Assembly: GCA_046582185.1 (NCBI GenBank)
Contig: JAYGEX010000001.1
Location: 1-64,000, forward strand
Length of the DNA: 64,000 nt
Origin: GCA-002726655 sp046582185
GTDB lineage: Bacteria > Pseudomonadota > Gammaproteobacteria > Pseudomonadales > Azotimanducaceae
Direction: 5' to 3'
Shown here: one piece after another, positions 52,971-62,814 of the stretch
How positions within the stretch are numbered: position 1 is the first letter of the stretch
How the letters are laid out: every line of letters begins with the position of its first letter
Notes under the pieces: model-generated
The model's input: only the letters and a program-made list of their open reading frames with translations
What the model was told of the DNA's origin: nothing
The model's database searches: none
Translations under genes and position numbers: made by a program

Positions 52971-53933
52971 ATGAAAATATTGAAGTTTCTTGGTTTTTCG
53001 CTGGTCATCCTGATCTTTGTTACAGGGGTCTTCCTGTTCAAGAGTTCCATTCCGACGGATGTCGTAGATAGTCTCTATGCCAACAGATCATCACAATTTC
53101 TGGTGATGTCCACCGGCGCCCGAATTCACTACCGTGATGAAGGTAAACGCAGCGGCGATACAATTGTCCTGCTGCACGGTACCTTCGCGTCACTGCATAC
53201 CTGGGAACCATGGGTTAAGATCCTTGGTGACACCTATCGCATCATTTCACTAGATCTGCCAGCTCATGGACTGACAGGCGCAGTTCCCGACAACGATTAT
53301 TCCCATGCGGCGTTTATAAGTACCGTGGACGCTGTGGTTAATGAACTTGGTGTGGACTCATTCGTCCTCACCGGCAGTTCCATGGGCGGAGGCGTTGCCT
53401 GGCGTTATTCCCTTGCTCATCCTGAAAAAGTAAAAGCATTGGTTCTGGTGAGTGCGGCAGGACCCTACCCATGGCGACTTGAACAACAGAATCAGACGGC
53501 AGATCCACCCATCATTTTTATCCTCTTGTCCAAGCCCTGGTTCAGATTGTTGGCTGCCTATGTGGACCCCTACTATTTCGCGCAGCAAGGCATACCTTCA
53601 GCGTATAACTATTCAAAGGTAGTCACCGATGAACTCATCATGCGTTATACCAGGATGGCGCTCAGGCAAGGAACTAGAGAGGCGAGCGTAAAACGGCTGG
53701 AATCCCTTGAACTATTTAAAACTGAATCGCCGGACTTATCCGTCCTCCATCAACCCACCTTGATCCTTTGGGGTATGGATGATCCGCTTTCCAGTTTGGA
53801 TATAGCGTATCGGTTTAGTTCAGTATTGCCAAACTCAAGCCTGGTTACATTTGAAGGCGTTGGCCATATACCCATGGAAGAAATACCCGGAAAATCAGCA
53901 AAGGCTGTCAGGGATTTTTTGAGCAATATTTGA
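52971..53933 (+). CDS. Membrane-anchored or exported alpha/beta hydrolase
   Basis: 320 residues. An N-terminal hydrophobic helix (LGFSLVILIFVTGVFLF) is followed by the hydrolase fold: oxyanion HGTFASLHTWEPW at 69-81, nucleophile elbow LTGSSMGGGVAWRY with Ser137, acid in LWGMDDPLSS and His in VGHIPMEEIP. The protein would sit at the periplasmic face of the inner membrane. Substrate unknown. It is followed by a GST gene on the same strand. Confidence 0.92.
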   Translation: MKILKFLGFSLVILIFVTGVFLFKSSIPTDVVDSLYANRSSQFLVMSTGARIHYRDEGKRSGDTIVLLHGTFASLHTWEPWVKILGDTYRIISLDLPAHGLTGAVPDNDYSHAAFISTVDAVVNELGVDSFVLTGSSMGGGVAWRYSLAHPEKVKALVLVSAAGPYPWRLEQQNQTADPPIIFILLSKPWFRLLAAYVDPYYFAQQGIPSAYNYSKVVTDELIMRYTRMALRQGTREASVKRLESLELFKTESPDLSVLHQPTLILWGMDDPLSSLDIAYRFSSVLPNSSLVTFEGVGHIPMEEIPGKSAKAVRDFLSNI

Positions 53934-54004
53934 AGTAATATATTGAGTAATAAATTAAAGAAAAGAGGGTCGACCACAACGACCATAATCAGGAACTTAA
54001 GCCA

Positions 54005-54634
54005 ATGAAAATCTATGGTTTTGCTACATATAATGTCCTCAAAGTTCTGGCAACTGCTGAAGAACTTGGCATTGACTACGAATATATAGAGCTGGACCCT
54101 TCAAAGGGAGACCACAAAACGCCGGAACATATTGCCCGGCATCCAATGGGTAAGGTTCCGGTGATAGAAGATGGCGGAAAATACGTATATGAAAGCAACA
54201 CCATCTGCCGCTATCTCGCAGCCAGGGAAAAATCGCCCCTCTATGGCGGGGATGCAATGGCAAAGGCCATCATTGACCAACAGGTCGATGTGTTCACCCA
54301 GCACGTGGGACATTGGTACGGTGTTTATTTTGTCGAGGAGGTTGTCAAAGCAAAATACTTCAATGAGGCCCCTTCGCAGGAAGACCTCAATGAAGCCAAG
54401 GAGATACTCGCCTCGGCTCTGCCTCTCTTAACCGGGCAACTTGAAAACCAGGAGTTTATGCTGGGTGCAGACATTACCAATGCAGACATCACAGCATTTT
54501 CCTACCTGTCTGTGACCGAAATTACGTCTGCGACAATCGATGAATACCCTCATCTAAAACGGTGGTACGAGATGATGAAAGTTCGACCCGCCATCACCAA
54601 AGCGCTTGAAGTACTCTACGCAAGCTCTTCATGA
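54005..54634 (+). CDS. Glutathione S-transferase
   Basis: 209 residues. The thioredoxin-fold N-terminus is KIYGFATYNVLKVLATAEEL, with the conserved cis-proline in GKVPVIEDG and ESNTICRYLA. The helical C-terminal domain has FMLGADITNADITAFSYLSV, the N-capping motif of GST folds. Its type resembles the theta/phi-like bacterial GSTs. It conjugates glutathione with electrophiles or acts as a peroxidase. It follows an alpha/beta hydrolase and converges with a second GST gene. Confidence 0.92.
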   Translation: MKIYGFATYNVLKVLATAEELGIDYEYIELDPSKGDHKTPEHIARHPMGKVPVIEDGGKYVYESNTICRYLAAREKSPLYGGDAMAKAIIDQQVDVFTQHVGHWYGVYFVEEVVKAKYFNEAPSQEDLNEAKEILASALPLLTGQLENQEFMLGADITNADITAFSYLSVTEITSATIDEYPHLKRWYEMMKVRPAITKALEVLYASSS

Positions 54635-54667
54635 ATAACGGCAGCGAGTAAATCAACAACTGCCGAA

Positions 54668-55279
54668 TCAGTCCACGCTGGGGCGACTTGAGACAAGTGC
54701 ATGCCATCGCCACAAATTGGTCAATGATTCTTCCGGCTTCAATTCAACCAGGGCTGCCCCAAAATCGATAGCAGATAATAAGGTGATATCTGCTATGGTA
54801 AATCTATCACCAGCCACGTATTCACTCGCTGAAAATTCGGCATCCAGGCGCTCATGATAACGCCTGACATTTGCGTCACTCATCTCTTTGGCAAGCGGGT
54901 TCTGGGTGAACATGCCCATCTTGCCGACGATGGGTCCATTCACCCATGAAACGCCAACTTGCGTCCATAATTCCAGCTCTATCTGTCGATTGCGCATTTC
55001 AATGTGCCCTAATTCGAATGGGTCATTACCAAACAAATTTGGCTCGGGATGGATAGCCTCTATATATCGACAGATGGCAACAGATTCGCCAAGACATCGG
55101 CCGTCGTCCAATTCCAGAACCGGAATTTTTCCGCTGGGATTTTTCTTCAGAAATTCAGGGGTCTTATGCTCGCCCTTCGTCATATCGCAGTTTACGATTT
55201 CGAACTCGACATTCTTCTCGGCGAGAAAGATCTTTACACGGCGAGGATTTGGCGCGCCCGCGTAGTCATATAATTTCAT
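54668..55279 (-). CDS. Glutathione S-transferase
   Basis: 203 residues from the ATG at 55279, where TTGAGG gives a ribosome site. N-terminal YDYAGAPNPRRVKIFLAEKN and SGKIPVLELDDGRCLGESVA are GST N-domain motifs; the C-domain has YVAGDRFTIADITLLSAIDF. It is only distantly similar to the convergent GST next to it; their stops are 33 bases apart. Substrate unknown. Confidence 0.92.
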   Translation of the reverse strand: MKLYDYAGAPNPRRVKIFLAEKNVEFEIVNCDMTKGEHKTPEFLKKNPSGKIPVLELDDGRCLGESVAICRYIEAIHPEPNLFGNDPFELGHIEMRNRQIELELWTQVGVSWVNGPIVGKMGMFTQNPLAKEMSDANVRRYHERLDAEFSASEYVAGDRFTIADITLLSAIDFGAALVELKPEESLTNLWRWHALVSSRPSVD

Positions 55280-55463
55280 AGTGTGCCTCAATTTGTTCAA
55301 AGATTGATAACTTCAGCCTAGCCGAGAAAGAACCTGGTTCGCAAATATAGTCAATAGAATAGCCAAATAGATGACATTGGATCACAAACGTTAGCTAACA
55401 ATTAAACAGAGCTGAGAACTTCCAAACTTGCGGGCTCGACGAGCTATTTTTGTCACATCGAGG

Positions 55464-56654
55464 CTATCCACCCTGATGCTGATTCAGCCAGTTAATCGCG
55501 ATGCCCGCATGCAGTGCAACACCATGAGCCATACCATCTTCATTGAGCATCATTCGATTCGAGTGGCACGGCGCCGCGAGTGATGGGTCTTCCGGCTTCA
55601 CGCCCAGAAAGAACATCGCGCCAGGCCATTTCTGCAGAAAGTAGGAAAAATCCTCTGCTCCCATCATCGGCGATTTCATCTGAATGTACGCGTCCTGGCC
55701 GAGAACTTCCTGGACTGTTTGGCGGGCAAAATCGACAAAACCCGGATCGTTGACAGTAACAGGATAGCCCCTGTCTATACTGAACTCAGCTTCCATTTCA
55801 TGGGCCAGCGCAATTTGCGTGGCCAGACGTTCCATTCCTGCATGTGCCTTGGTTCGTGACTTTTCAGACGTTGACCTTAATGTTCCAATGACGTCGGCTA
55901 TTTCAGGAATTACATTTGAAGTGGTTCCTGCCTGAATCATTGTTGTCGTTAACACGACTGGATCGAATACATTGATACGGGACGTTACAAAGGTTTGAAA
56001 CGCCTGCACGATTTCACAGGCAACCGGAATGGGGTCAAGGCAGTCATGTGGCTGTGACGCGTGCCCGCCTCTACCCTTAATCACCATTTTCCAGGAATCT
56101 GCAGCAGCCAGCAAAGGCCCGGCTTTACCAACGATCTTGCCACTATCTAACAAAGGCGTAATGTGGATCGCAAATACGGCATCGGGAGAATTTGGTGAAT
56201 CAAACAAACCCTCATCCAATACAACCTTCGCGCCAAAGTAGCCTTCTTCCCCGGTTTGGAAAAAGAAATCCACTGAACCATTAATCTCTTGTCTATTGGC
56301 GTGCAATACCCTGGCAGCACCCATCAGCATTGCAGTGTGTGCATCATGGCCGCAGGCGTGCATCTTGCCTTCATTTTGAGAGGCAAAAGAGAGATCATTA
56401 TTCTCCGGCATCGGCAAGGCATCCATATCGCCTCGCAGCATAATTCGGGGGCCATTTCCTGCGCCATGCAAGGTCGCCACCAGGCTTGAGGTCTCTTTGC
56501 TGTAACGAATATCAAGATCGAGACCCGATAACGATTCAACGACAGCTTTTGTCGTTTCGGGCAGATCGTTCCCCAATTCAGGGTTAGCGTGAATCTTCCT
56601 GCGCAGGTCTATGACATCTGGCAGTACTTTATTGGCCTCATCAAATAGATTCAT
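55464..56654 (-). CDS. M20-family amidohydrolase (hippurate hydrolase/N-acyl amino acid hydrolase-like)
   Basis: 396 residues. Metal ligands are visible in HACGHDAHTAML, TGEEGYFGAK, PMMGAEDFSYFL and LHAGIAINW. The lid domain follows at the GRGGHASQPHDCLDP segment, typical of M20D amidohydrolases that cleave N-acyl or N-benzoyl amino acids. A di-zinc or di-manganese site is expected. No signal peptide. It lies alone on its strand between the GST and MBL genes. Confidence 0.93.
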   Translation of the reverse strand: MNLFDEANKVLPDVIDLRRKIHANPELGNDLPETTKAVVESLSGLDLDIRYSKETSSLVATLHGAGNGPRIMLRGDMDALPMPENNDLSFASQNEGKMHACGHDAHTAMLMGAARVLHANRQEINGSVDFFFQTGEEGYFGAKVVLDEGLFDSPNSPDAVFAIHITPLLDSGKIVGKAGPLLAAADSWKMVIKGRGGHASQPHDCLDPIPVACEIVQAFQTFVTSRINVFDPVVLTTTMIQAGTTSNVIPEIADVIGTLRSTSEKSRTKAHAGMERLATQIALAHEMEAEFSIDRGYPVTVNDPGFVDFARQTVQEVLGQDAYIQMKSPMMGAEDFSYFLQKWPGAMFFLGVKPEDPSLAAPCHSNRMMLNEDGMAHGVALHAGIAINWLNQHQGG

Positions 56655-56952
56655 TACCTGTGCCCAACCTTTGTTGCCTGTGATTCACTGACTATGCCTA
56701 AGAAATGATAAATCTGCCAGCCTTCACTGCCAGCCGTCGATCTGGATTTTGTCAATCACCTTGCTGACTTTGTTTTTCGTGGAAAGTAATCGTCAGTTGC
56801 CATCAGATGCTTATACATCAGACATGTAAATAATGTGATTTAGTTGGCATTGATTCCATTACTTTTCGTATAAACTGGGCAAAATCGTTGAGTTCGACTC
56901 AAGCCGAAACAATTGACACAAGCCAACCCAATGGATGTGATGACTGCACGCG

Positions 56953-57792
56953 ATGAAAGTATCGAGTAGACCCAACAAATCAGTAAAACTCCTCAATGGT
57001 GGTGAGCTCGCGCTCTACTTTGTGGGCACCGGCTCGGCCTTCGCCAGAACGCTCAACCAAAATAATTTGCTCATCATCAAGGGTAATGACCACCTGCTCA
57101 TCGACTGCGGCACCAGATGCTTTCAAACCCTGCATAAAATAGGCCTGACGGTTCCGGATATCAGGAATTATCTTATTACCCACAGCCACGCTGACCATAT
57201 CGGCGGATTGGAGGAGGCCCAGATGGTTGGGCGATATATTGCTCGCAGAACACCATCAATGATCATCAACAAGGCCTATCAGGACATTCTTTGGGACAGA
57301 TCACTCAGAGGCGGATCGGAGAAGTCTGAGGCCGTCGACCTCAATTTCGAAGATCTCTGGAATGTTATACGGCCAAAGAAGCTGAAGAATTATCCGCGGG
57401 AAACCTGGGAAGCAAATATTGGCGATATCAATATCAAAATGCCAAGGACCATGCATTTTCCGAATAGCGCCAAGTCGTGGAAGGACTCATTTTGGAGTTG
57501 CGGCGTTATTATCGACGACCGGATTTTATACAGTTCAGATACGCGATTCGATGTTGATTTACTGGAGTCATTCGATGAGAAATTTAACTTCGATGTCATA
57601 TTCCACGACTGCCAGCTATTCACCGCGGGTATCCACGCATCAATAGACGAACTTTCCACGCTCCCCCAAAAACTAAAGAATAAGATTGTGTTGATGCATT
57701 ATGGAGATAATTGGAAGTCATTCAGAGCTCGCGCCAGAAAGGCCGGCTTTCATTCCTGGGCTAAGGAAGGACATACCTATACTTTTGACTAG
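56953..57792 (+). CDS. MBL-fold metallo-hydrolase (RNase Z/arylsulfatase-like branch)
   Basis: 279 residues. The zinc motif is ITHSHADHIGGLEE (H77, H79, D81, H82), with further ligands in ILYSSDTRFD and KIVLMHYGDN. An early GTGSAFAR matches the RNase Z/ElaC-like branch. The body differs from true RNase Z, and a role in RNA processing is not supported by context. No signal peptide. The second copy of the nested-palindrome element follows 44 bases after the stop. Confidence 0.88.
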   Translation: MKVSSRPNKSVKLLNGGELALYFVGTGSAFARTLNQNNLLIIKGNDHLLIDCGTRCFQTLHKIGLTVPDIRNYLITHSHADHIGGLEEAQMVGRYIARRTPSMIINKAYQDILWDRSLRGGSEKSEAVDLNFEDLWNVIRPKKLKNYPRETWEANIGDINIKMPRTMHFPNSAKSWKDSFWSCGVIIDDRILYSSDTRFDVDLLESFDEKFNFDVIFHDCQLFTAGIHASIDELSTLPQKLKNKIVLMHYGDNWKSFRARARKAGFHSWAKEGHTYTFD

Positions 57793-57836
57793 GCGCCGAG
57801 ACGCCGTAATCAACGATCAGACAACGTCAGCGAAGA

Positions 57837-57947
57837 ATAGAGGTTTGTCTTTATCAGGACGTGTTTTGCACGGATGCAAAACTTGAGTGCACAGGGATGT
57901 GCGTTACGACTCTATATAAAGAACAAACCGTATTCGCAGCGAATTCT
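57837..57947 (+). repeat. Nested-palindrome intergenic element, copy 2 (about 110 bp)
   Basis: Closely matches the reverse complement of 33027-33136. It keeps the outer arm AGAGGTTTGTCTTTATC (near 57840-57856), the inner hairpin with GTTTTGCA/TGCAAAAC, and the GTGCACAGGGATGTGC stem, but its right arm is partly degraded (GAACAAACCG). It lies in the 348-base gap between the MBL and SDR genes; the rest of this gap shows nothing else. Confidence 0.8.
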
Positions 57948-58140
57948 GGGCCTAGAATCGCCAGATCATCTGGAACGCGACCATCACCTCATTGAAATAT
58001 GAATATGCCCGGATAATAACTGTTTATGGCAGCCCATCCGTATTGTGCCCTTCGCTGGTTATCAGGCAGCGAATGTGATCTACTTTCGCTCAGTTTTTAA
58101 CCTCAAAATCAATTTAGTATGAAGATGAAGGAATCTAGTT

Positions 58141-59031
58141 ATGGGTCTATTGGAAGGTAAGGTAGCTGTAGTCACTGGCGCCGGTGGCGGATTGGGCGAA
58201 ACTCACGCGCTACTACTGGCACAAGAAGGAGCATCAGTTGTGGTCAATGACCTCGGCGGCGCACGGGACGGATCTGGCGCAAGCGCCAATATGGCAGATC
58301 AAGTCGTAGAAAAAATTAAGGCAGCAGGCGGCAAAGCCGTCGCCAACTATGGTAATGTGACCAAAGAAGGAGATGCGCAAGCCATGGTTCAGGATGCCGT
58401 AAGCAACTTCGGCAAGCTTGATTTCTTCATCGCCAATGCCGGTATCCTTCGCGATAAATCTTTCAAGAACATGACCAACGACATGTGGGATATCGTTATA
58501 GACGTGCATTTGCGCGGTACCTACCTCACTGTAAAAGCAGCTTATGACCAAATGCTTAAGCAGGAAACGGGCGGAAGTATTGTCGTTACCTCTTCAACAT
58601 CGGGACTGTTCGGCAACTTCGGCCAGACTAACTATGGCGCTGCAAAGGCAGGCATCGCAGGAATAGCCCGCAGCCTGTTCCAGGAAGGCGCAAAGTACAA
58701 TGTACGCGTTAATGTTCTGGCACCAGCGGCATGGTCACGTCTGACTTCAGATATTTTCCCTGAAGGCCAAAATATGGAAGAACTGCTCTCACCTGACAAA
58801 GTTTCCCCACTCGTTGTTTGGCTGGGATCAGACGAAGCGAAGGACGTTACAGGTCGCACATTCCTGGTCGCAGGTAATAGCGTTCAACTGCTGTCCTGGC
58901 AATCGCATCTGATTGCAAAGAAAGACAATACAGAAGGTCCATTCTCAGTTGCTGACATCGGTGAAGCTGTTAGGGAAAATTTCGAAAATTGGCCCAAAGG
59001 TATCCAGCCTACTGCTCGCCCTTTCGAGTAA
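58141..59031 (+). CDS. Short-chain dehydrogenase/reductase (3-hydroxyacyl-CoA dehydrogenase-like)
   Basis: 296 residues. The cofactor loop is VVTGAGGGLGETHALLLAQE with the acidic VNDLGG segment of peroxisomal MFE2-type dehydrogenases; the catalytic YGAAKAGIAG (Tyr-x-x-x-Lys) is preceded by the STSG serine region. The first part resembles the dehydrogenase unit of type 2 multifunctional enzyme, which oxidises 3-hydroxyacyl-CoA. A Rho-independent terminator follows. The enoyl-CoA hydratase downstream fits the same beta-oxidation logic. The ribosome site AAGGA is well spaced. Confidence 0.92.
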   Translation: MGLLEGKVAVVTGAGGGLGETHALLLAQEGASVVVNDLGGARDGSGASANMADQVVEKIKAAGGKAVANYGNVTKEGDAQAMVQDAVSNFGKLDFFIANAGILRDKSFKNMTNDMWDIVIDVHLRGTYLTVKAAYDQMLKQETGGSIVVTSSTSGLFGNFGQTNYGAAKAGIAGIARSLFQEGAKYNVRVNVLAPAAWSRLTSDIFPEGQNMEELLSPDKVSPLVVWLGSDEAKDVTGRTFLVAGNSVQLLSWQSHLIAKKDNTEGPFSVADIGEAVRENFENWPKGIQPTARPFE

Positions 59032-59058
59032 TAGCTGTTAGATTCAAGTTTGGAAATT

Positions 59059-59082
59059 GGGTGGCTATTGCCACCCTTTTTA
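59059..59082 (+). terminator. Rho-independent terminator of the SDR gene
   Basis: GGGTGGC (59059-59065) and GCCACCC (59070-59076) form a perfect seven-pair stem with a four-base loop, followed by a run of T residues. It stands 27 bases after the SDR stop, so the enoyl-CoA hydratase downstream should have its own promoter. Confidence 0.9.
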
Positions 59083-59202
59083 TTTGTGGTATTACTCTTT
59101 ATAGAAGTAACTTAATTTTAGAGTAACTCATTTTGAATTAGCATTTCTTTGGAGTGGCTATTTTGAAGGCGATTTTTAAGAGCATCCTTTTAGGAGAAAG
59201 AT

Positions 59203-59994
59203 ATGAAAGACCAATATGGTGATATCAAGGTCACGATACTTGATGGTTATGTCGCACAGGTAGAAATTCAGCGTGGACCCAATAACTTCTTTGACCATCA
59301 GATGATTAAAAGTTTGGGTGACTGCTTTGAAGATATCGACAACAACCCGGATGCCAGAGCTATTGTATTGTGCTCTGAAGGTAAACATTTTTGTGCAGGC
59401 GCCAACTTTGCTCCCGGTGAAAGAGACAAAGAAGCCGTGGTCCGCAATGCAGATACACCAAACCCCCTTTATATAGAAGCAGTACGATTATTTAGCTGCA
59501 AGACCCCTGTTATAGCAGCGGTGCAAGGCGCTGCAATAGGCGGCGGTTTCGGGCTTGCGGTGATGGCTGATTTTCGAGTGCTTTGCCCTAATACAAGAAT
59601 GACTGCAAATTTTGTAAAGCTGGGCTTCACTCCAGGCTTTGGACTGACCCATACGCTCGCACGAGTGATTGGCGTCCAGAAGACAAACCTGCTGTTCTAT
59701 ACGGGCCGTCGCATTAATGGCGAAACTGCATTCGAATGGGGCTTGGGTGATATTTTTACCGACAATGATAATGTTCGCCAGGCGGCGATCGAACTTGCAG
59801 CAGAAATTGCAGAAAATGCACCGCTGGCAGTAGTTTCTGTGCGTGAGCAAATGCGACCGGGACTAGCGGACGCAGTGAAAGCTGCCACTGACATTGAAGG
59901 CTTTGAGCAGTTTCATTTGCAGAGAACGGCCGACCATAAGGAAGGTGTGAAGGCTGTGTCTGAGCGGCGTCCTGGTAATTTTACGGGAAGTTAG
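59203..59994 (+). CDS. Enoyl-CoA hydratase/isomerase family protein
   Basis: 263 residues, crotonase fold. The oxyanion-hole motifs are HFCAGANFAPGERDK and AAVQGAAIGGGFGLAVMADF; the region MTANFVKLGFTPGFGLTHTL covers the catalytic glutamate site but has no Glu at one usual position, so the reaction is uncertain. It is preceded by AGGAGA, a strong ribosome site. Its role is probably in beta-oxidation-type breakdown, with the SDR upstream as partner, although a terminator separates them. Confidence 0.92.
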   Translation: MKDQYGDIKVTILDGYVAQVEIQRGPNNFFDHQMIKSLGDCFEDIDNNPDARAIVLCSEGKHFCAGANFAPGERDKEAVVRNADTPNPLYIEAVRLFSCKTPVIAAVQGAAIGGGFGLAVMADFRVLCPNTRMTANFVKLGFTPGFGLTHTLARVIGVQKTNLLFYTGRRINGETAFEWGLGDIFTDNDNVRQAAIELAAEIAENAPLAVVSVREQMRPGLADAVKAATDIEGFEQFHLQRTADHKEGVKAVSERRPGNFTGS

Positions 59995-60076
59995 TACTGG
60001 GCTGAGAATGCTACCTTTGAAATTCGCTGCGAACGCGTTAACTCCGCACGATGGTTCAGGCTACGATCTTGGTAAG

Positions 60077-61102
60077 TTAGAATTGATCAACAATCGCCTT
60101 GACCCTGTCCATCACATAAGATGCTTCATCAGCGGGCGTTCTGCCACAACGGACAACGATTACATCCTTTTCAGGGTCACATAATATTCTTTGACCGTCA
60201 TATCCTCCGCAGTAAAACTGGCTGTCTTTGGCAGGATTCATCCACCATTGGGCACCGTAACATTCTGTATCGCTTTTATAAGTTGGAGTACGGGCATAGT
60301 CTACCCATCCGTCTGGCAGTATTTTCTGCCCGTCCCAGATGCCATTCCTGAGATACAACAGGCCGAATCGCGCAAAGTCCTGGGGAGTGGCCATCAGGAA
60401 AGATGAGCCAATAAAGGTCCCTGATGTATCGAACTTCGGCGTGGCTGTTCTGAAGCCAATGGGGCCGAATAATTCATCTTCCATAAATTTCAGCATGCCT
60501 GAAGCACCGCCACCAACAATCTCTTTAAGGATTCTACAGATGATATTAGTGGTGCCACTTGAGTATGACCACACAGAGTCCGGTGGATGAATAAGCGGCT
60601 TCGCTGCTGCAAAGGCACCGGTATCATGGCGACCATCAAACTGCAGCATTGGGATCACATCAGAAGCCACACCATCCACATAATCTTCCACGAACTGCAA
60701 TCCACTAGACATTCTTAAGAGTTGATCCAGAGTGATCTCGGATCTTTCGTCGCCCTTCCATTCAGGAACAGGAGCTGGCTCATAGATATCCAGCTTTCCC
60801 TGTTTTACCAGGATGCCGGTTAATGCATGCGTAACACTCTTTGCCATGGACCAGGAATATTGTAAATAAAAGGCGCTGGCACCGGCATCATACCGCTCAT
60901 AGATTAATGTCCCCCCTTTGACAACCAGGAGTGCATAGGTGACCCCTTGTGCGTCACTGAGATCAAAAATCTTTTCTGTGAGCGCCTTGAATGACGCATT
61001 CTCTCTGTCTGATCGATCCCAGTGCTCCGTGGGCCAGGGTATATCTTCAGGTTGATCGGGCAACGATAGCAAATGCGTCGAAATGGATTTGGGTTCTGGC
61101 AT
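60077..61102 (-). CDS. Serine hydrolase, beta-lactamase class C/esterase family
   Basis: 341 residues from the ATG at 61102, which has AGGAG upstream; a start 10 codons earlier is less likely. The S-x-x-K motif is WSMAKSVTHAL (Ser85, Lys88), and the Tyr motif is VWSYSSGTTN. The C-terminal CGGYDGQRILCDPEKDVIVV replaces the usual K-T/S-G box by a related HTG-like position. The family includes esterases and D-aminopeptidases. No signal peptide is visible. It converges with the enoyl-CoA hydratase gene. Confidence 0.92.
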   Translation of the reverse strand: MPEPKSISTHLLSLPDQPEDIPWPTEHWDRSDRENASFKALTEKIFDLSDAQGVTYALLVVKGGTLIYERYDAGASAFYLQYSWSMAKSVTHALTGILVKQGKLDIYEPAPVPEWKGDERSEITLDQLLRMSSGLQFVEDYVDGVASDVIPMLQFDGRHDTGAFAAAKPLIHPPDSVWSYSSGTTNIICRILKEIVGGGASGMLKFMEDELFGPIGFRTATPKFDTSGTFIGSSFLMATPQDFARFGLLYLRNGIWDGQKILPDGWVDYARTPTYKSDTECYGAQWWMNPAKDSQFYCGGYDGQRILCDPEKDVIVVRCGRTPADEASYVMDRVKAIVDQF

Positions 61103-61207
61103 ATTGAGTTCTCCTAAACACAGATAATTCAATTATTACCCAAATCGCTTCGCCGTAGCAAAATCTGATACTGTGGGTTAAACGTCATAGAATTCATAAG
61201 CCACAAT

Positions 61208-62758
61208 GTGCAAATAAGAGTGCCTGTGATACAACTAAATCATTCAATTTTTTCTTCAATAAGGCCGAGCTCACTTCGAGCACGGGTTCGCGATCTGTCC
61301 TTGCTAATAGCTCTTGCATGCTTTTCACTTGCAGGCAATGCGGCAAGCTATTCTGTTACCTCTGGAGAAGACCAGAACATCATCCAAGATCGGATCGGCA
61401 GCCCGGACTCAGAGTTATTGTTAGGCGATCTTCAAGAGATCCGTGAACGCAGGTTACTTCGCGTCCTGGTTACTCACAGCCAAACAGATTTTTTCATCCG
61501 CGAAGGCCAGATTCGCGGCGTGCAGGCAGACCTTGTCTACGAATTACTGAAACATCTCAATCGTGGCATCAAACGCGAGTCCGATAAACTGTTTGTACAA
61601 TTTATCCCCGTAGAGTTCCATCAGCTCCTGCCTGCTCTGGTTTCTGGTGAAGGTGATATCGCTGCGGCATTCCTTACCATTACGCCAGACAGACAAGCCC
61701 TGGTTGAATTTATTACCAGCCAGAAAATGAAGGTTGACGAGGTGCTTGTGCGCAATCATCGTGCGCCGCCTGTTGAACATATCACTGAGCTGAGCGGCAA
61801 ACAGCTGTATGTATTAAAGGACAGCAGTTACTCGGAACATCTAAAAGCGCTTAACCAACAGCTCAAGGTAATCGGCAAGGTGCCTATCTTAATCACGCAA
61901 GCTGACGACCGTTTGCTCACTGAAGACATACTCGAGCTCGTCAATGCCGGGATTGTCGAATACACCATCTGCGATGACTTTAAAGCTGAATTATGGTGGC
62001 AGGTATTACCTAATCTCAGAGTTGCAAACGATGTAAAGATATCTACAGAAAAATCTGCCGGGTGGGCAATTCGTAAAGATTCGCCTGATCTAAAGGTCGC
62101 GCTGGATGAATTCAACAAGAAGGTGAAGAAAGGCAGTATGTTGGGCAACATTCTGTTTAAGAGATACTTTGGCAATACAAGATGGATCGAAAACCCTTTG
62201 GAGAAAGCAGAGAGGGACAAGTTTTATTCAACGATTGGACTCTTTACCAAATATGGGAAGATCTATGAGTTTGATCCGCTGGCACTGGCAGCGCAGGCTT
62301 ACCAGGAATCGAAGCTAAATAATCAAATCACCAGTCATCGCGGTGCTATCGGCATCATGCAAATTATGCCCGCGACTGCAAAAGACCGGAATGTCGCCAT
62401 CTCAAACATCAGGGAACTGGAGAACAATATCCATGCTGGCGCAAAGTACTTGAGGTTCCTGCGGAGCCACTATTTCACGAATCCTGACATCTCACCCCTT
62501 GATCAAACACTCTTTTCCTGGGCTGCTTATAACGCAGGGCCAGCTAATATTATTCGTATCCGTAATGCCGCAAAACGTAATGGGCTGGACGAAAATGTCT
62601 GGTTTGGAAATGTTGAAGTAATGGCAGCCCGCATGATCAGCAGGGAGCCGGTGAGGTATGTCGCAAATATCCACAAATACTATACTGCCTATCGATTGGT
62701 AGAGGAGAGATCGCTGCAACGCCTGCAAGCACTAAAGCTTCAGAACAAGAAAACCTGA
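61208..62758 (+). CDS. MltF-like membrane-bound lytic transglycosylase
   Basis: 516 residues. A signal sequence (RDLSLLIALACFSLAGNAAS) follows a 26-residue N-terminal extension; start codons GTG at 61208, 61220 and 61226 cannot be distinguished. A solute-binding (SBP_bac_3) domain occupies about 70-310 and an SLT lytic transglycosylase domain about 350-480, with QAYQESKLN carrying the catalytic Glu and GAIGIMQIMPATAKDRNV. MltF cleaves murein in the periplasm. It is preceded by the divergent serine hydrolase. Confidence 0.92.
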   Translation: MQIRVPVIQLNHSIFSSIRPSSLRARVRDLSLLIALACFSLAGNAASYSVTSGEDQNIIQDRIGSPDSELLLGDLQEIRERRLLRVLVTHSQTDFFIREGQIRGVQADLVYELLKHLNRGIKRESDKLFVQFIPVEFHQLLPALVSGEGDIAAAFLTITPDRQALVEFITSQKMKVDEVLVRNHRAPPVEHITELSGKQLYVLKDSSYSEHLKALNQQLKVIGKVPILITQADDRLLTEDILELVNAGIVEYTICDDFKAELWWQVLPNLRVANDVKISTEKSAGWAIRKDSPDLKVALDEFNKKVKKGSMLGNILFKRYFGNTRWIENPLEKAERDKFYSTIGLFTKYGKIYEFDPLALAAQAYQESKLNNQITSHRGAIGIMQIMPATAKDRNVAISNIRELENNIHAGAKYLRFLRSHYFTNPDISPLDQTLFSWAAYNAGPANIIRIRNAAKRNGLDENVWFGNVEVMAARMISREPVRYVANIHKYYTAYRLVEERSLQRLQALKLQNKKT

Positions 62759-62814
62759 TAGTTTCGAACGGCGATAAGAATCGGTATCATCGAGTGCTAG
62801 GGGAGAAGGCTAAG

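Noticed and set aside
60001..60040. Possible third copy of the nested-palindrome element (AAATTCGCTGCGAA segment)
   Set aside because: Only about 15 bases resemble the outer flank of the element, with no stems; too short to support.
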